64,000 bases of DNA from Streptomyces sp. BK208 (lineage in GTDB: Bacteria > Actinomycetota > Actinomycetes > Streptomycetales > Streptomycetaceae), in the NCBI RefSeq assembly GCF_004364245.1, contig NZ_SOAV01000012.1:1-64000 (forward strand). Reading direction: 5' to 3'. The position numbers and the translations under genes were made by a program. Positions 1-10,199 of this stretch are shown here, piece after piece. Numbering within the stretch: the first letter of the stretch is position 1; every line of letters starts with the position of its first letter. The notes beneath the pieces are model-generated. The model was not told where the DNA came from, did not search any database, and worked only from the letters and a program-made list of their open reading frames with translations.

Positions 1-140
1 TCCTTCTTTGTTGTGGTGTGGCCTCCCCCCCCGGGGGGGGCCCCCCCGCCCGTGGGGGGGGGGGGGCCGGGGGGGGGGGGGGGCCCCCGGGGGGGGGGGG
101 GGCCCCCCCCCCCCACCCCCCCCCCCCCCCCGCTCCAGGT
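1..140. other. G/C homopolymer stretch, likely contig-end artefact
   Basis: This stretch is almost entirely alternating runs of C and G, many 8 to 17 bases long, and turns abruptly into normal Streptomyces coding-quality sequence near position 131. Natural actinobacterial DNA rarely has this pattern, so I read it as sequencing or assembly noise at a contig edge. Positions 141-167 are ordinary sequence just 3' of the RNase J stop codon. I see no gene in 1-167. Confidence 0.7.
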
Positions 141-167
141 TGACGCTGTCGGCGAGCCGACGACCCG

Positions 168-1853
<1,686 letters not shown>

Positions 1854-2004
1854 AAGACTCTCCTCACCACACGCGCCACGTACCGGTGGGCACGTGGCGC
1901 GCATGACGTTCGTGCAGAAGCAGTTGTCGGTGGGGTGCGGGCACCGGTGGCCCGCCTATTCAGTTGTGAAGTCCGTCGGTCGTGCGGTGGTGCGAAGTCT
2001 GATG

Positions 2005-2904
2005 TCAGAGCTGTACCCCGCCGGCGGCAAGATCGATCTTGAGCTGCTCGGTTTCCTCCGGCGTGAGGCCGACCATGGGGGCGCGCAGCGGACCGGCGGG
2101 CAGTCCCTGGAGGGCGAGCGCGGTCTTGGTGGTCATGACGCCCTGGGTACGGAACATGCCGGTGAAGACCGGGAGCAGCTTCTGGTGGATCTCCAGCGCC
2201 TTCTGTACGTCACCCGCGACGTGCGCGTCCACCATGGCGCGCAGCTCCGGGGTGACGACGTGGCCGACGACGGAGACGAAGCCGACCGCGCCCACGGCGA
2301 GCAGCGGCAGGTTGAGCATGTCGTCGCCGGAGTACCAGGCGAGGCCGGAGCGTGCGATGGCCCAGCTCGCGCGGCCGAGGTCGCCCTTGGCGTCCTTGTT
2401 GGCGACGATCCGGGGGTGCTCGGCGAGGCGGACCAGAGTCTCGGTGTTGATCGGGACACCGCTGCGGCCGGGGATGTCGTAGAGCATGACCGGCAGTGTC
2501 GAGGCGTCGGCGATCGCCTTGAAGTGCAGGTAGAGGCCCTCCTGCGGAGGCTTGTTGTAGTACGGCGTGACGAGCAGCAGGCCGTGTGCACCGGCGCGCT
2601 CGGCGGCGTGGGCCAGCTCGATGCTGTGCTGGGTGTTGTTGGTGCCGACTCCGGCGACGACGTGTGCCCGGTCGCCGACGGCCTCCAGGACGGCTCGTAC
2701 GAGGTCCGCTTTCTCCGCGTCGCTGGTGGTGGGCGACTCGCCGGTGGTGCCGTTGATGATCAGGCCGTCGTTGCCTGCGTCCACCAGGTGGGCGGCGAGT
2801 CGCTGGGCACCGTCGAGGTCGAGTGCGCCGTCCGCCGTGAAGGGCGTGACCATGGCGGTGAGGACCCGCCCGAAGGGGGTCTGCGGAGTGGAGGTCGGAG
2901 CCAT
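2005..2904 (-). CDS. dapA: 4-hydroxy-tetrahydrodipicolinate synthase
   Basis: Condenses pyruvate with aspartate semialdehyde, the first committed step to diaminopimelate and lysine, in the cytoplasm. It is a TIM-barrel aldolase of 299 aa, the usual size. The pyruvate-binding GTTGE is at 52-56, the catalytic tyrosine at about Y142 (MLYDIPGRSG) and the Schiff-base lysine is K170 in VANKDAKGD. No Shine-Dalgarno sequence is obvious before the ATG. A TAGCGT hexamer ends 7 nt upstream, so a leaderless transcript is possible. thyX lies upstream and rnj downstream, all leftward, while dapB sits about 2.6 kb away rather than in the same operon. Confidence 0.96.
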   Translation of the reverse strand: MAPTSTPQTPFGRVLTAMVTPFTADGALDLDGAQRLAAHLVDAGNDGLIINGTTGESPTTSDAEKADLVRAVLEAVGDRAHVVAGVGTNNTQHSIELAHAAERAGAHGLLLVTPYYNKPPQEGLYLHFKAIADASTLPVMLYDIPGRSGVPINTETLVRLAEHPRIVANKDAKGDLGRASWAIARSGLAWYSGDDMLNLPLLAVGAVGFVSVVGHVVTPELRAMVDAHVAGDVQKALEIHQKLLPVFTGMFRTQGVMTTKTALALQGLPAGPLRAPMVGLTPEETEQLKIDLAAGGVQL

Positions 2905-2977
2905 GGGTTACACGCTACTCGTTGCTCAGAGCGGGGTCTGCCCTCGGGGGAGGCGGCAGGACGGTACGGAAGTGGAG

Positions 2978-3015
2978 CCCGGCACTGCCTGCTCGGGGGT
3001 TCAAGCAGTGCCGGG
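2978..3015 (-). terminator. Hairpin between thyX and dapA
   Basis: Perfect 11-bp inverted repeat (2978-2988 with 3005-3015: CCCGGCACTGC) with a 16-nt loop, lying 3' of thyX and 5' of dapA. There is no U-run, as is common for Streptomyces terminators. It could instead act as a leader structure for dapA. Confidence 0.5.
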
Positions 3016-3120
3016 TCCCTTTGATCAGGCTAAGTGAACTTCTCCAAACGCCGCAATCCGGACACTTCGCATGGTTGATGCGTACATCTGTGCCCGGTCC
3101 GGCGGTCCGGAGGCCGCGGG

Positions 3121-3861
3121 CTACGGCGCGACGCGGCCGTTGGCGTTGAAGGCGGCGTGGGTGAGCGGCATCAGGCGGGCCCACTCCTCCTCCATCTTCT
3201 CGCCGACCATCTCGATCTCCCGCTGCGGGAAGGAGGGCACCTTCGCCAGCTCGTGCTGGGTGCGCAGGCCCAGGAAGTGCATCAGGGAGCGGGCGTTGCA
3301 GGTCGCGTACATCGAGGAGTACAGCCCGACGGGGAGGACCGCGCGGGCCACCTCGCGGGCGACGCCGGCGGCGAGCATCTTCTGGTACGTCGCGTAGGCC
3401 TGGCGGTAGGAGTCCTCCATCGCGCCGCCGACCAGCTCGTGCTGCTCGGGGGTGCCCTCGACGAAGACGTACTTGCCGGGGCGGCCCTGCTGCACCAGCT
3501 TGCGGGAGGCGTCCGGCACGTAGAAGACCGGCTGGAGCTCCCGGTAGCGGCCCGACTCCTCGTTGTAGGACCAGCCGACGCGGTGCCGCATGAACTCCCG
3601 GAAGACGAAGATCGGCGCGCTGACGAAGAAGGTCATCGAGTTGTGCTCGAACGGGCTGCCGTGCCGGTCCCGCATGAGGTAGTTGATCAGGCCCTTGGAG
3701 CGCTCCGGGTCCTTCTTCAGCTCGTCCAGGGACTGCTCCCCGGCGGTCGAGACGCGGGCGGCGAACAGCACGTCGGAGTCGGTCGCGGCGCTCTTGACCA
3801 GCTCTACGGTGATCTCGCTGCGCAGGTCGATCTTGAAATCGTCGGCGGGGGTGTCGGTCAC
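3121..3861 (-). CDS. thyX: FAD-dependent thymidylate synthase
   Basis: Makes dTMP from dUMP with methylene-tetrahydrofolate, NADPH and FAD, in the cytoplasm. The ThyX signature region RHRVGWSYNEESGRY is at about 92-106. The spacing between RHR and the following serine is eight residues, one more than the textbook RHRX7S. I chose the GTG at 3861, giving 246 aa beginning MTDTPADD, because homologues start here. The GTG at 3891 would add ten residues with no better ribosome-binding site. It lies upstream of dapA with a hairpin between them, and is divergent from the small membrane protein at 4086. Confidence 0.94.
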   Translation of the reverse strand: MTDTPADDFKIDLRSEITVELVKSAATDSDVLFAARVSTAGEQSLDELKKDPERSKGLINYLMRDRHGSPFEHNSMTFFVSAPIFVFREFMRHRVGWSYNEESGRYRELQPVFYVPDASRKLVQQGRPGKYVFVEGTPEQHELVGGAMEDSYRQAYATYQKMLAAGVAREVARAVLPVGLYSSMYATCNARSLMHFLGLRTQHELAKVPSFPQREIEMVGEKMEEEWARLMPLTHAAFNANGRVAP

Positions 3862-4085
3862 GGTGTGGAGGGCCTTCCCATCTCGTCGCACGGCGCCCGT
3901 CGGGTCACTCGGCGCGCGTCTCCTCGCTTGGCGAGGCCACTCTACGGCCCGCCGTGGGGCACCGAATCGGGCGTTCGGTGCCGTGCCGCGATGAAGTCGG
4001 TGAAACAGGGCACCTGGAGGGCGGTTCGTTCGTCTGTATGAGTAACAGCACTTGAATCCAGTCCCTGAAGGGAGACGCAGTCCCT

Positions 4086-4325
4086 ATGATCCGCCGGCGT
4101 GAACCCGTGCCGTTCGCCTTCGTCGCCGAAGCCGACAGGTTCCGCAGCAATGTCACACCCCCGCCGCGCGAGCGGGCGTCCTTCGGCCAGCTGGCCGGAC
4201 GCTGGCTGCTCGGCCTCACCGTCGCCGCCGGCCTCGTGGGCTCCCTGGTGATCGGGATGCCGGCCCTGTCGGCCGACCAGCCCGCTTCGCACAAGCAGCC
4301 GTCACAGGCGTCCGAGGGACGCTGA
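4086..4325 (+). CDS. Small single-pass membrane protein, unknown function
   Basis: 79 aa. The N-terminal half is charged and soluble-looking (MIRRREPVPFAFVAEAD). One hydrophobic segment follows at about residues 37-60 (RWLLGLTVAAGLVGSLVIG), then a short polar tail ending SQASEGR. GGGAG lies about 9 nt before the ATG. The coding pattern, ribosome-binding site and lack of overlap with thyX support a real gene. I do not recognise a domain and assign no function. Divergent from thyX and followed by the PH-domain protein on the same strand. Confidence 0.7.
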   Translation: MIRRREPVPFAFVAEADRFRSNVTPPPRERASFGQLAGRWLLGLTVAAGLVGSLVIGMPALSADQPASHKQPSQASEGR

Positions 4326-4443
4326 GGCGCGACCACCGCCGTCGGCCCGGCCTCCGTACGGGCCCCCGAGGGTGGTGACCCGAGACACAGGTCGGTAGCC
4401 TCACCGGGCACAACACTTGCCATGGAACGAGTGAGGACCAGCC

Positions 4444-4998
4444 GTGCCCCTGCCCTTCCTGACGGCCGACCGCGCCTTTGACACGGCCGACGACGTCGCG
4501 CTGCCGTTCGACGACCGCGACCTGTGGCGCCGGCCCTACCGGCCGGGACCGTGGCGCGTGGGGGCGGCGGCGCTGATGCTGCTGCTCGCCTCGTTCGTCC
4601 TGTTCGCGGCGGTCATCATCGCGGTGACGGGCGGGCCGTCCGCCGCCGGGCTGGTCTTCGGCATCGCGGGCGTCGTCATCGTGTGCGCCCTGCGGATGCT
4701 GCGCATGGGCGTGTGGGTGAGCGCGCACGGGGTGCGGCAGGTGGGCTTCTTCACCACGCGCACGGTGGCCTGGCAGCAGGTCGCCAGTGTGCGCACGGTG
4801 CAGCAGCCGGTGCGCTGGCTCGGGCTGCCGCGCACGGTGCAGGGCCAGGCGCTGCTGCTCGTGCGGCAGGGCCGGACGGCGGAGCCCATGACGCCGCTGC
4901 TGACCACGCACAACTCCGACTTCCTCGCCCGCGACGGCGCCTTCAACCGGGCGGCCGACGCGGTGGAGGCGTGGGCGGACGAGTACCGCCGGGGCTGA
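4444..4998 (+). CDS. PH-domain-like membrane protein
   Basis: 184 aa with two closely spaced membrane helices (about 40-61 and 67-86), followed by a soluble part. That part begins WVSAHGVRQVGFFTTRTVAWQQV, the pattern of bacterial PH (bPH2/YdbT-like) domains. The GTG start at 4444 is preceded by GTGAGGACCAGCC, a reasonable ribosome-binding site. Bacterial PH-domain membrane proteins are often linked to envelope stress, but nothing here shows a specific role. The gene converges on the TPR protein, with a strong bidirectional terminator between them. Confidence 0.75.
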   Translation: MPLPFLTADRAFDTADDVALPFDDRDLWRRPYRPGPWRVGAAALMLLLASFVLFAAVIIAVTGGPSAAGLVFGIAGVVIVCALRMLRMGVWVSAHGVRQVGFFTTRTVAWQQVASVRTVQQPVRWLGLPRTVQGQALLLVRQGRTAEPMTPLLTTHNSDFLARDGAFNRAADAVEAWADEYRRG

Positions 4999-5010
4999 GC
5001 GCCCGGACGA

Positions 5011-5062
5011 CGAAAGGCCGGGGCCCGGACCGCAGCTGTGCGGTCCGGGCCCCGGCCTTTCG
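5011..5062. terminator. Strong bidirectional terminator
   Basis: Perfect 22-bp inverted repeat (5011-5032 with 5041-5062) separated by an 8-nt loop, between two convergent genes. The outer part of the stem reads CGAAAGGCC on one side and GGCCTTTCG on the other, so each direction has a short T-tract. Confidence 0.9.
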
Positions 5063-5074
5063 GCTGCCGCCTGC

Positions 5075-5530
5075 TCAGGCCACCTCGACGTGCTTGCCGT
5101 CGTGGAGGGCGATCGCCCGTTGCATCGCCTTGCGGGCGCGCGGGGTGTCGCGGGCGTCGTGGTAGGCGACGGCGAGGCGGAACCAGGTGCGCCAGTCGCC
5201 GGGTGCGTCCTCCGTCTCGGCCTTGCGCAGGGCGAAGACCTCGTCGGCGGACTCCCGGTCGACCCGGCCGCTCGGGGTGCGCTTCAGCTCGTCGACGGGC
5301 AGTCCGCCCTCGGCGTCGAGTTCGGCGGCGAGCTGGTTGGCCCGGCGGACGAACTGGGTGTTCTTCCACAGGAACCACAGGCCGATCACGGGCAGGATCA
5401 GCACCGCGACGCCGAAGGTGACCGTGAGGAGGGTGCCGGTCTCGATGAGCAGTACGCCGCGGCTGCCGACCAGGACGAAGTAGAAGACCAGGACGGCGGC
5501 CGTGACGAGGTAGGTGATCTTCGCGCGCAT
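5075..5530 (-). CDS. Membrane-anchored TPR-like protein
   Basis: 151 aa. Two N-terminal membrane helices (about 5-27 and 33-55) are followed by a charged linker and one TPR-like helical pair near the C-terminus (about 110-145, including WRTWFRLAVAYHDARDTPRARKAMQRAI). TPR units usually mediate protein-protein contacts. The partner is unknown. It is co-directional with dapB upstream (13-bp gap), so the two are probably co-transcribed. The gene ends just before the bidirectional hairpin at 5011-5062. Confidence 0.75.
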   Translation of the reverse strand: MRAKITYLVTAAVLVFYFVLVGSRGVLLIETGTLLTVTFGVAVLILPVIGLWFLWKNTQFVRRANQLAAELDAEGGLPVDELKRTPSGRVDRESADEVFALRKAETEDAPGDWRTWFRLAVAYHDARDTPRARKAMQRAIALHDGKHVEVA

Positions 5531-5543
5531 CGGGGTCGGGGCC

Positions 5544-6296
5544 TCAGTTCAGGTCCAGGAAGTGTTCCAGGCCGAAGGTGAGGCCCGGGGTGGTGACCAC
5601 CCGGCGGGCGCCCAGCAGGATGCCCGGCATGAAGCTGCTGTGGTGCAGGGAGTCGTGCCGGACGGTGAGGGTCTCGCCCTCGCCGCCCAGCAGGACCTCC
5701 TGGTGGGCCAGCAGACCGCGCAGCCGGATCGCGTGGACCGGGACCCCGTCGACGTCCGCGCCGCGGGCGCCGTCCAGGGCGGTGGCAGTGGCGTCGGGCG
5801 CCGGTGCGGCGCCTGCCTTCTGCCGGGCCTGGGCGATCAGCTGGGCGGTGCGGGTGGCGGTGCCGCTGGGGGCGTCCACCTTGTTCGGGTGGTGCAGCTC
5901 GACGACCTCGACGGACTCGAAGTACGGGGCGGCGATCTGCGCGAACTTCATGGTGAGCACGGCCCCGATGGAGAAGTTCGGCGCGATGAGCACGCCGGTC
6001 TCCGGGGAGGCCTCCAGCCACGCGTTCAGCCGGGCAAGGCGCTCGTCGGTCCAGCCGGTGGTGCCGACGACGGCGTGGATGCCGTGGCGCACGCAGTAGT
6101 CGAGGTTGTCCATCACCGAGGCGGGGGTGGTCAGCTCGACGGCGACCTGGGCGCCGGACTCGGCCAGCGACTCCAGGGCGTCGCCCCGGCCGAGGGCGGC
6201 GACCAGCTCCATGTCCTCGGCGGCCTCCACCGCCCGTACCGCCTCGGAGCCGATCCGGCCCTTGGCACCGAGGACGGCCACGCGCAGCTTGCTCAT
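5544..6296 (-). CDS. dapB: 4-hydroxy-tetrahydrodipicolinate reductase
   Basis: Reduces the DapA product with NAD(P)H on the route to diaminopimelate and lysine. 250 aa, the normal length. The N-terminal nucleotide-binding loop GAKGRIG is at 10-16. The signature ELHHPNKVDAPSGTA, with the catalytic histidine and lysine, lies in the C-terminal domain. AAGGAAG lies upstream of the ATG. It follows the M16 peptidase gene with a 29-bp gap and precedes the TPR membrane protein, so it probably belongs to the leftward pnp-peptidase-dapB unit. Confidence 0.96.
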   Translation of the reverse strand: MSKLRVAVLGAKGRIGSEAVRAVEAAEDMELVAALGRGDALESLAESGAQVAVELTTPASVMDNLDYCVRHGIHAVVGTTGWTDERLARLNAWLEASPETGVLIAPNFSIGAVLTMKFAQIAAPYFESVEVVELHHPNKVDAPSGTATRTAQLIAQARQKAGAAPAPDATATALDGARGADVDGVPVHAIRLRGLLAHQEVLLGGEGETLTVRHDSLHHSSFMPGILLGARRVVTTPGLTFGLEHFLDLN

Positions 6297-6325
6297 GTCA
6301 CATGCTTCCTTCTCGAAAGGGACCG

Positions 6326-7705
6326 TCAGGCGACGGCGTCGTGCAGCCGGGCCGCCTGCTTGTCCTTGAGCGGGCCGATGACCGACAAGGACGGCCGGCG
6401 GCCCAGGACGTCACGGGCGACGGCGCGGACGTCGTCCGGCGTGACCGAGGCTATCCGGGCCAGCATGTCGTCGACGGACATCTGCTCGCCCCAGCACAGC
6501 TCGCTCTTGCCGATGCGGTTCATCAGCGCGCCCGTGTCCTCCAGGCCGAGGACCGTGGAGCCCTGGAGCTGGCCGACGGCGCGGCCGATCTCGTCGTCGG
6601 TGAGGCCGTGCTCGGCGACGTGGTCCAGCTCGTCGCGGCAGATCTTGAGCACGTCGTGCACCTGGGAGGGCCGGCAGCCCGCGTACACGCCGAAGAGACC
6701 GCAGTCGGCGAAGCCCGAGGTGTACGAGTACACGCTGTACGCCAGGCCGCGCTTCTCGCGGACCTCCTGGAAGAGGCGCGAGGACATGCCGCCGCCGAGG
6801 GCGGTGTTGAGCACGCCCATCGCCCAGCGGCGCTCGTCGGTGCGGGCCAGGCCCGGCATGCCGAGGATGACGTGGGCCTGCTCGGTCTTGCGGCCGATCA
6901 GCTCGACGCGGCCGGCGGCTCGGACGGTGCGCCGTCCGTCGCGCGGGGCGAGCGGCTGGGCCACCGGGTCCTTGAGGGCGCCGGCCTTCTCGAAGGCGGC
7001 ACGGACCTGTCGTACGACCTTGTCGTGGTCGACGTTGCCCGCCGCGGCGACCACGAGGTGGGTGGGGTCGTAGTGCTTCTTGTAGAAGCGGCGGATGCGC
7101 TCGGCGGTGAGGGCGTTGACCGTGTCGACGGTGCCGAGGACGGGGCGGCCCAGCGCGCTGTCGCCGAACATGGTGTGCGCGAAGAGGTCGTGCACGCAGT
7201 CGCCGGGGTCGTCCTCGGTCATCGCGATCTCCTCGAGGATGGCGCCGCGCTCGACGTCGACGTCCTCCTCCTGGATCAGCGAGCCGGTCAGCATGTCGCA
7301 GACGACGTCGATGGCGAGCGGCAGGTCGGTGTCGAGCACGCGCGCGTAGTAGCACGTGTACTCCTTCGCCGTGAACGCGTTCATCTCGCCGCCGACCGCG
7401 TCGATGGCGGAGGAGATGTCCAGGGCGCTGCGCTTGCGGGTGCCCTTGAAGAGCAGGTGCTCCAGGTAGTGGGTGGCGCCGTTCAGCGCGGGGGTCTCGT
7501 CGCGGGAGCCGACGTGGGCCCAGATGCCGAAGGTCGCCGAGCGGACCGAGGGCAGGGTCTCGGTGACGATGCGCAGGCCGCCGGGGAGGGTCGTCCGGCG
7601 GACCGTGCCGATGCCGTGCTCGCCCTTGATGAGCGTTTGGGTACGGGCGACGGCCCGCGCCTCCGAGGAGGTGCGGGCCGTCGCCTTGGCGCTACGGGAC
7701 GTCAC
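6326..7705 (-). CDS. M16 family zinc metallopeptidase
   Basis: Pitrilysin/processing-peptidase family protein of 459 aa. The inverted zinc motif HYLEH is at 79-83, where E82 is the general base, and a candidate third ligand lies in GAILEEIAM near E159. N- and C-terminal M16 domains are both present. No signal peptide is seen, so it is probably cytoplasmic. The GTG start overlaps the pnp stop by 4 nt (GTGA), indicating translational coupling with pnp. This rpsO-pnp-peptidase order is conserved in actinobacteria. The substrate cannot be read from the sequence. Confidence 0.92.
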   Translation of the reverse strand: MTSRSAKATARTSSEARAVARTQTLIKGEHGIGTVRRTTLPGGLRIVTETLPSVRSATFGIWAHVGSRDETPALNGATHYLEHLLFKGTRKRSALDISSAIDAVGGEMNAFTAKEYTCYYARVLDTDLPLAIDVVCDMLTGSLIQEEDVDVERGAILEEIAMTEDDPGDCVHDLFAHTMFGDSALGRPVLGTVDTVNALTAERIRRFYKKHYDPTHLVVAAAGNVDHDKVVRQVRAAFEKAGALKDPVAQPLAPRDGRRTVRAAGRVELIGRKTEQAHVILGMPGLARTDERRWAMGVLNTALGGGMSSRLFQEVREKRGLAYSVYSYTSGFADCGLFGVYAGCRPSQVHDVLKICRDELDHVAEHGLTDDEIGRAVGQLQGSTVLGLEDTGALMNRIGKSELCWGEQMSVDDMLARIASVTPDDVRAVARDVLGRRPSLSVIGPLKDKQAARLHDAVA

Positions 7706-9918
7706 TGGTCGGCGTCGTCCTTCTTGTCGTCGCCCTCTTCGCCCTCGATCACGGGGATGAGGGAGAGCTTGCCGCGGGAGTCGATCTCGGCGATCTCGAC
7801 CTGGACCTTGGCGCCCACGCCGAGCACGTCCTCGACGTTCTCCACGCGCTTGCCGCCGGCGAGCTTGCGGATCTGCGAGATGTGCAGCAGACCGTCCTTG
7901 CCGGGCAGCAGGGAGACGAACGCGCCGAAGGTGGTCGTCTTGACGACCGTGCCCAGGTAGCGCTCGCCGACCTCGGGCATGGTCGGGTTGGCGATGCCGT
8001 TGATCGTGGCGCGCGCGGCCTCGGCCTGCGAGCCCTGGGCGGCACCGATGTAGATGGTGCCGTCGTCCTCGATCGTGATGTCGGCGCCCGTGTCCTCCTG
8101 GATCTGGTTGATCATCTTGCCCTTGGGGCCGATGACCTCACCGATCTTGTCGACGGGGATCTTCACGGTGATGATCCGCGGCGCGTTCGGGGACATCTCG
8201 TCCGGGGTGTCGATCGCTTCCATCATCACGTCGAGGATGTGGAGGCGGGCGTCACGGGCCTGCTTGAGGGCGGCGGCCAGGACGGAGGCGGGGATGCCGT
8301 CCAGCTTGGTGTCGAGCTGGAGGGCGGTCACGAACTCCTTGGTGCCGGCGACCTTGAAGTCCATGTCGCCGAAGGCGTCCTCCGCACCGAGGATGTCGGT
8401 GAGGGCGACGTAGTGGGTCTCGCCGTTGATCTCCTGGGAGATCAGGCCCATGGCGATGCCGGCGACGGGGGCCTTCAGCGGCACACCGGCGTTCAGCAGC
8501 GACATAGTGGAGGCGCAGACCGAGCCCATGGACGTCGAACCGTTGGAGCCGAGGGCCTCGGACACCTGGCGGATCGCGTAGGGGAACTCCTCGCGCGTCG
8601 GCAGCACCGGCACGATGGCGCGCTCGGCGAGGGCGCCGTGGCCGATCTCGCGGCGCTTCGGGGAGCCGACGCGGCCGGTCTCGCCGACGGAGTACGGCGG
8701 GAAGTTGTAGTTGTGCATGTAGCGCTTGCGGGTCACCGGGGAGAGGGTGTCCAGCTGCTGCTCCATGCGGAGCATGTTCAGGGTGGTGACGCCCAGGATC
8801 TGGGTCTCGCCACGCTCGAACAGGGCGGAACCGTGCACGCGCGGGATGGCCTCGACCTCGGCGGCCAGGGTGCGGATGTCGGTGACACCGCGGCCGTCGA
8901 TGCGCTTCTTCTCCTTGATGACGCGCTCGCGGACCAGGGACTTGGTCAGCGCGCGGTACGCGGCGGAGATCTCCTTCTCGCGGCCCTCGAACTCCGGCAG
9001 GAGCTTCTCGGCGGCGATGCCCTTGACGCGGTCCAGCTCGGCCTCGCGCTCCTGCTTGCCGGCGATGGTGAGCGCCTGGGCCAGCTCGGGGCGGACGGCG
9101 CCGGTCAGCGCCTCGAGGACGTCGTCCTGGAAGTCCAGGAAGATCGGGAACTCGCCGGTCGGCTTGGCGGCCTTGGCGGCGAGGTCGGCCTGGGCGCGGC
9201 AGAGCACCTTGATGAAGGGCTTCGCGGCCTCGAGACCGGCGGCGACGACCTCCTCGGTGGGCGCCTCGGCGCCGCCCTCGACCAGCTTGACGGTCTTCTC
9301 GGTGGCCTCGGCCTCGACCATCATGATCGCGACGTCGCCGTCCTCCAGGGCACGGCCCGCGACGACCATGTCGAAGACGGCGTCCTCGAGCTCGGTGTGC
9401 GTCGGGAAGGCCACCCACTGGCCGCGGATCAGCGCGACGCGGACGCCGCCGATCGGGCCGGAGAAGGGCAGGCCGGCCAGCTGCGTCGACGCGGACGCGG
9501 CGTTGATCGCCACGACGTCGTACAGGTGGTCGGGGTTGAGGGCCATGACCGTGGCCACGACCTGGATCTCGTTGCGCAGGCCCTTCTTGAAGGACGGGCG
9601 CAGCGGGCGGTCGATCAGGCGGCAGGTGAGGACCGCGTCCTCGGAGGGCCGGCCCTCACGGCGGAAGAAGCTGCCGGGGATCTTGCCGGCGGCGTACATC
9701 CGCTCCTCGACGTCCACCGTGAGCGGGAAGAAGTCGAGCTGGTCCTTCGGGTTCTTGGAGGCGCTGGTGGCCGACAGCACCATGGTGTCGTCGTCCAGGT
9801 ACGCCACGGCGGAACCGGCGGCCTGACGGGCCAGACGGCCCGTCTCGAAGCGGATGGTGCGGGTGCCGAACGCGCCGTTGTCGATCACGGCTTCGGCGTA
9901 GTGGGTCTCGTTCTCCAC
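7702..9918 (-). CDS. pnp: Polyribonucleotide nucleotidyltransferase (PNPase)
   Basis: Phosphorolytic 3'-5' exoribonuclease and polymerase that degrades and tails RNA. 738 aa with two RNase PH-like domains, a KH domain at about 565-625 and an S1 domain at about 645-710, in the usual order. It begins VENETHYAEAV, and the conserved FFRREGRPSE loop is present. I chose the GTG at 9918 because GGAGAAA sits 8 nt upstream and homologues start here. The longer reading from 10029 adds 37 unlikely residues. rpsO lies upstream with a hairpin-rich spacer, the classic rpsO-pnp arrangement, where RNase III processing is known in Streptomyces. Confidence 0.97.
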   Translation of the reverse strand: MENETHYAEAVIDNGAFGTRTIRFETGRLARQAAGSAVAYLDDDTMVLSATSASKNPKDQLDFFPLTVDVEERMYAAGKIPGSFFRREGRPSEDAVLTCRLIDRPLRPSFKKGLRNEIQVVATVMALNPDHLYDVVAINAASASTQLAGLPFSGPIGGVRVALIRGQWVAFPTHTELEDAVFDMVVAGRALEDGDVAIMMVEAEATEKTVKLVEGGAEAPTEEVVAAGLEAAKPFIKVLCRAQADLAAKAAKPTGEFPIFLDFQDDVLEALTGAVRPELAQALTIAGKQEREAELDRVKGIAAEKLLPEFEGREKEISAAYRALTKSLVRERVIKEKKRIDGRGVTDIRTLAAEVEAIPRVHGSALFERGETQILGVTTLNMLRMEQQLDTLSPVTRKRYMHNYNFPPYSVGETGRVGSPKRREIGHGALAERAIVPVLPTREEFPYAIRQVSEALGSNGSTSMGSVCASTMSLLNAGVPLKAPVAGIAMGLISQEINGETHYVALTDILGAEDAFGDMDFKVAGTKEFVTALQLDTKLDGIPASVLAAALKQARDARLHILDVMMEAIDTPDEMSPNAPRIITVKIPVDKIGEVIGPKGKMINQIQEDTGADITIEDDGTIYIGAAQGSQAEAARATINGIANPTMPEVGERYLGTVVKTTTFGAFVSLLPGKDGLLHISQIRKLAGGKRVENVEDVLGVGAKVQVEIAEIDSRGKLSLIPVIEGEEGDDKKDDADQ

Positions 9919-10028
9919 TAGTGATTTCTCCGATACTTTGTCGTCTTTTGTCCCACGCCGCCCGTGTGGCGGGGGGACGATGCCGGAGAAGCGTTCCGTG
10001 CAATGCGGGCCGGTCTTCGATCGAAGCA

Positions 10029-10048
10029 CCCGGGGATCTGCCCCCGGG
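10029..10048 (-). promoter_or_regulatory. Hairpin in the rpsO-pnp spacer
   Basis: Inverted repeat CCCGGGG (10029-10035) with CCCCGGG (10042-10048) and a 6-nt loop, about 110 bp upstream of pnp. In streptomycetes the rpsO-pnp spacer carries a structured region cut by RNase III. This hairpin is a candidate, but the assignment is inference. Confidence 0.35.
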
Positions 10049-10153
10049 GGCCACTACCGAGGACCGGCGGCGGCGTGAGGTCCGCTTCTCCTCGTACGTC
10101 TGGTGTTCTGCTACCACACTACAAAGGTGCGGCGACAGTGCGCACGTACAGCA

Positions 10154-10190
10154 AAGGGAGCGGCCCCCTTGAGTCGGGAACCGCTCCCTT
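10154..10190 (-). terminator. Terminator or attenuator after rpsO
   Basis: Perfect 10-bp stem (AAGGGAGCGG at 10154-10163 with CCGCTCCCTT at 10181-10190) starting 10 bp after the rpsO stop. On the minus strand it is followed by TTTG. It probably terminates or attenuates read-through from rpsO into pnp. Confidence 0.75.
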
Positions 10191-10199
10191 CACGGCGTG

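Noticed and set aside
2905..3120. Lysine riboswitch upstream of dapA
   Set aside because: Only a simple 11-bp hairpin is visible; no five-way junction or conserved L-box segments could be found by eye.
7882..9921. 679-codon frame opposite pnp
   Set aside because: Antisense to a clear PNPase; composition is Val/Asp/Leu/Gly-rich shadow coding.
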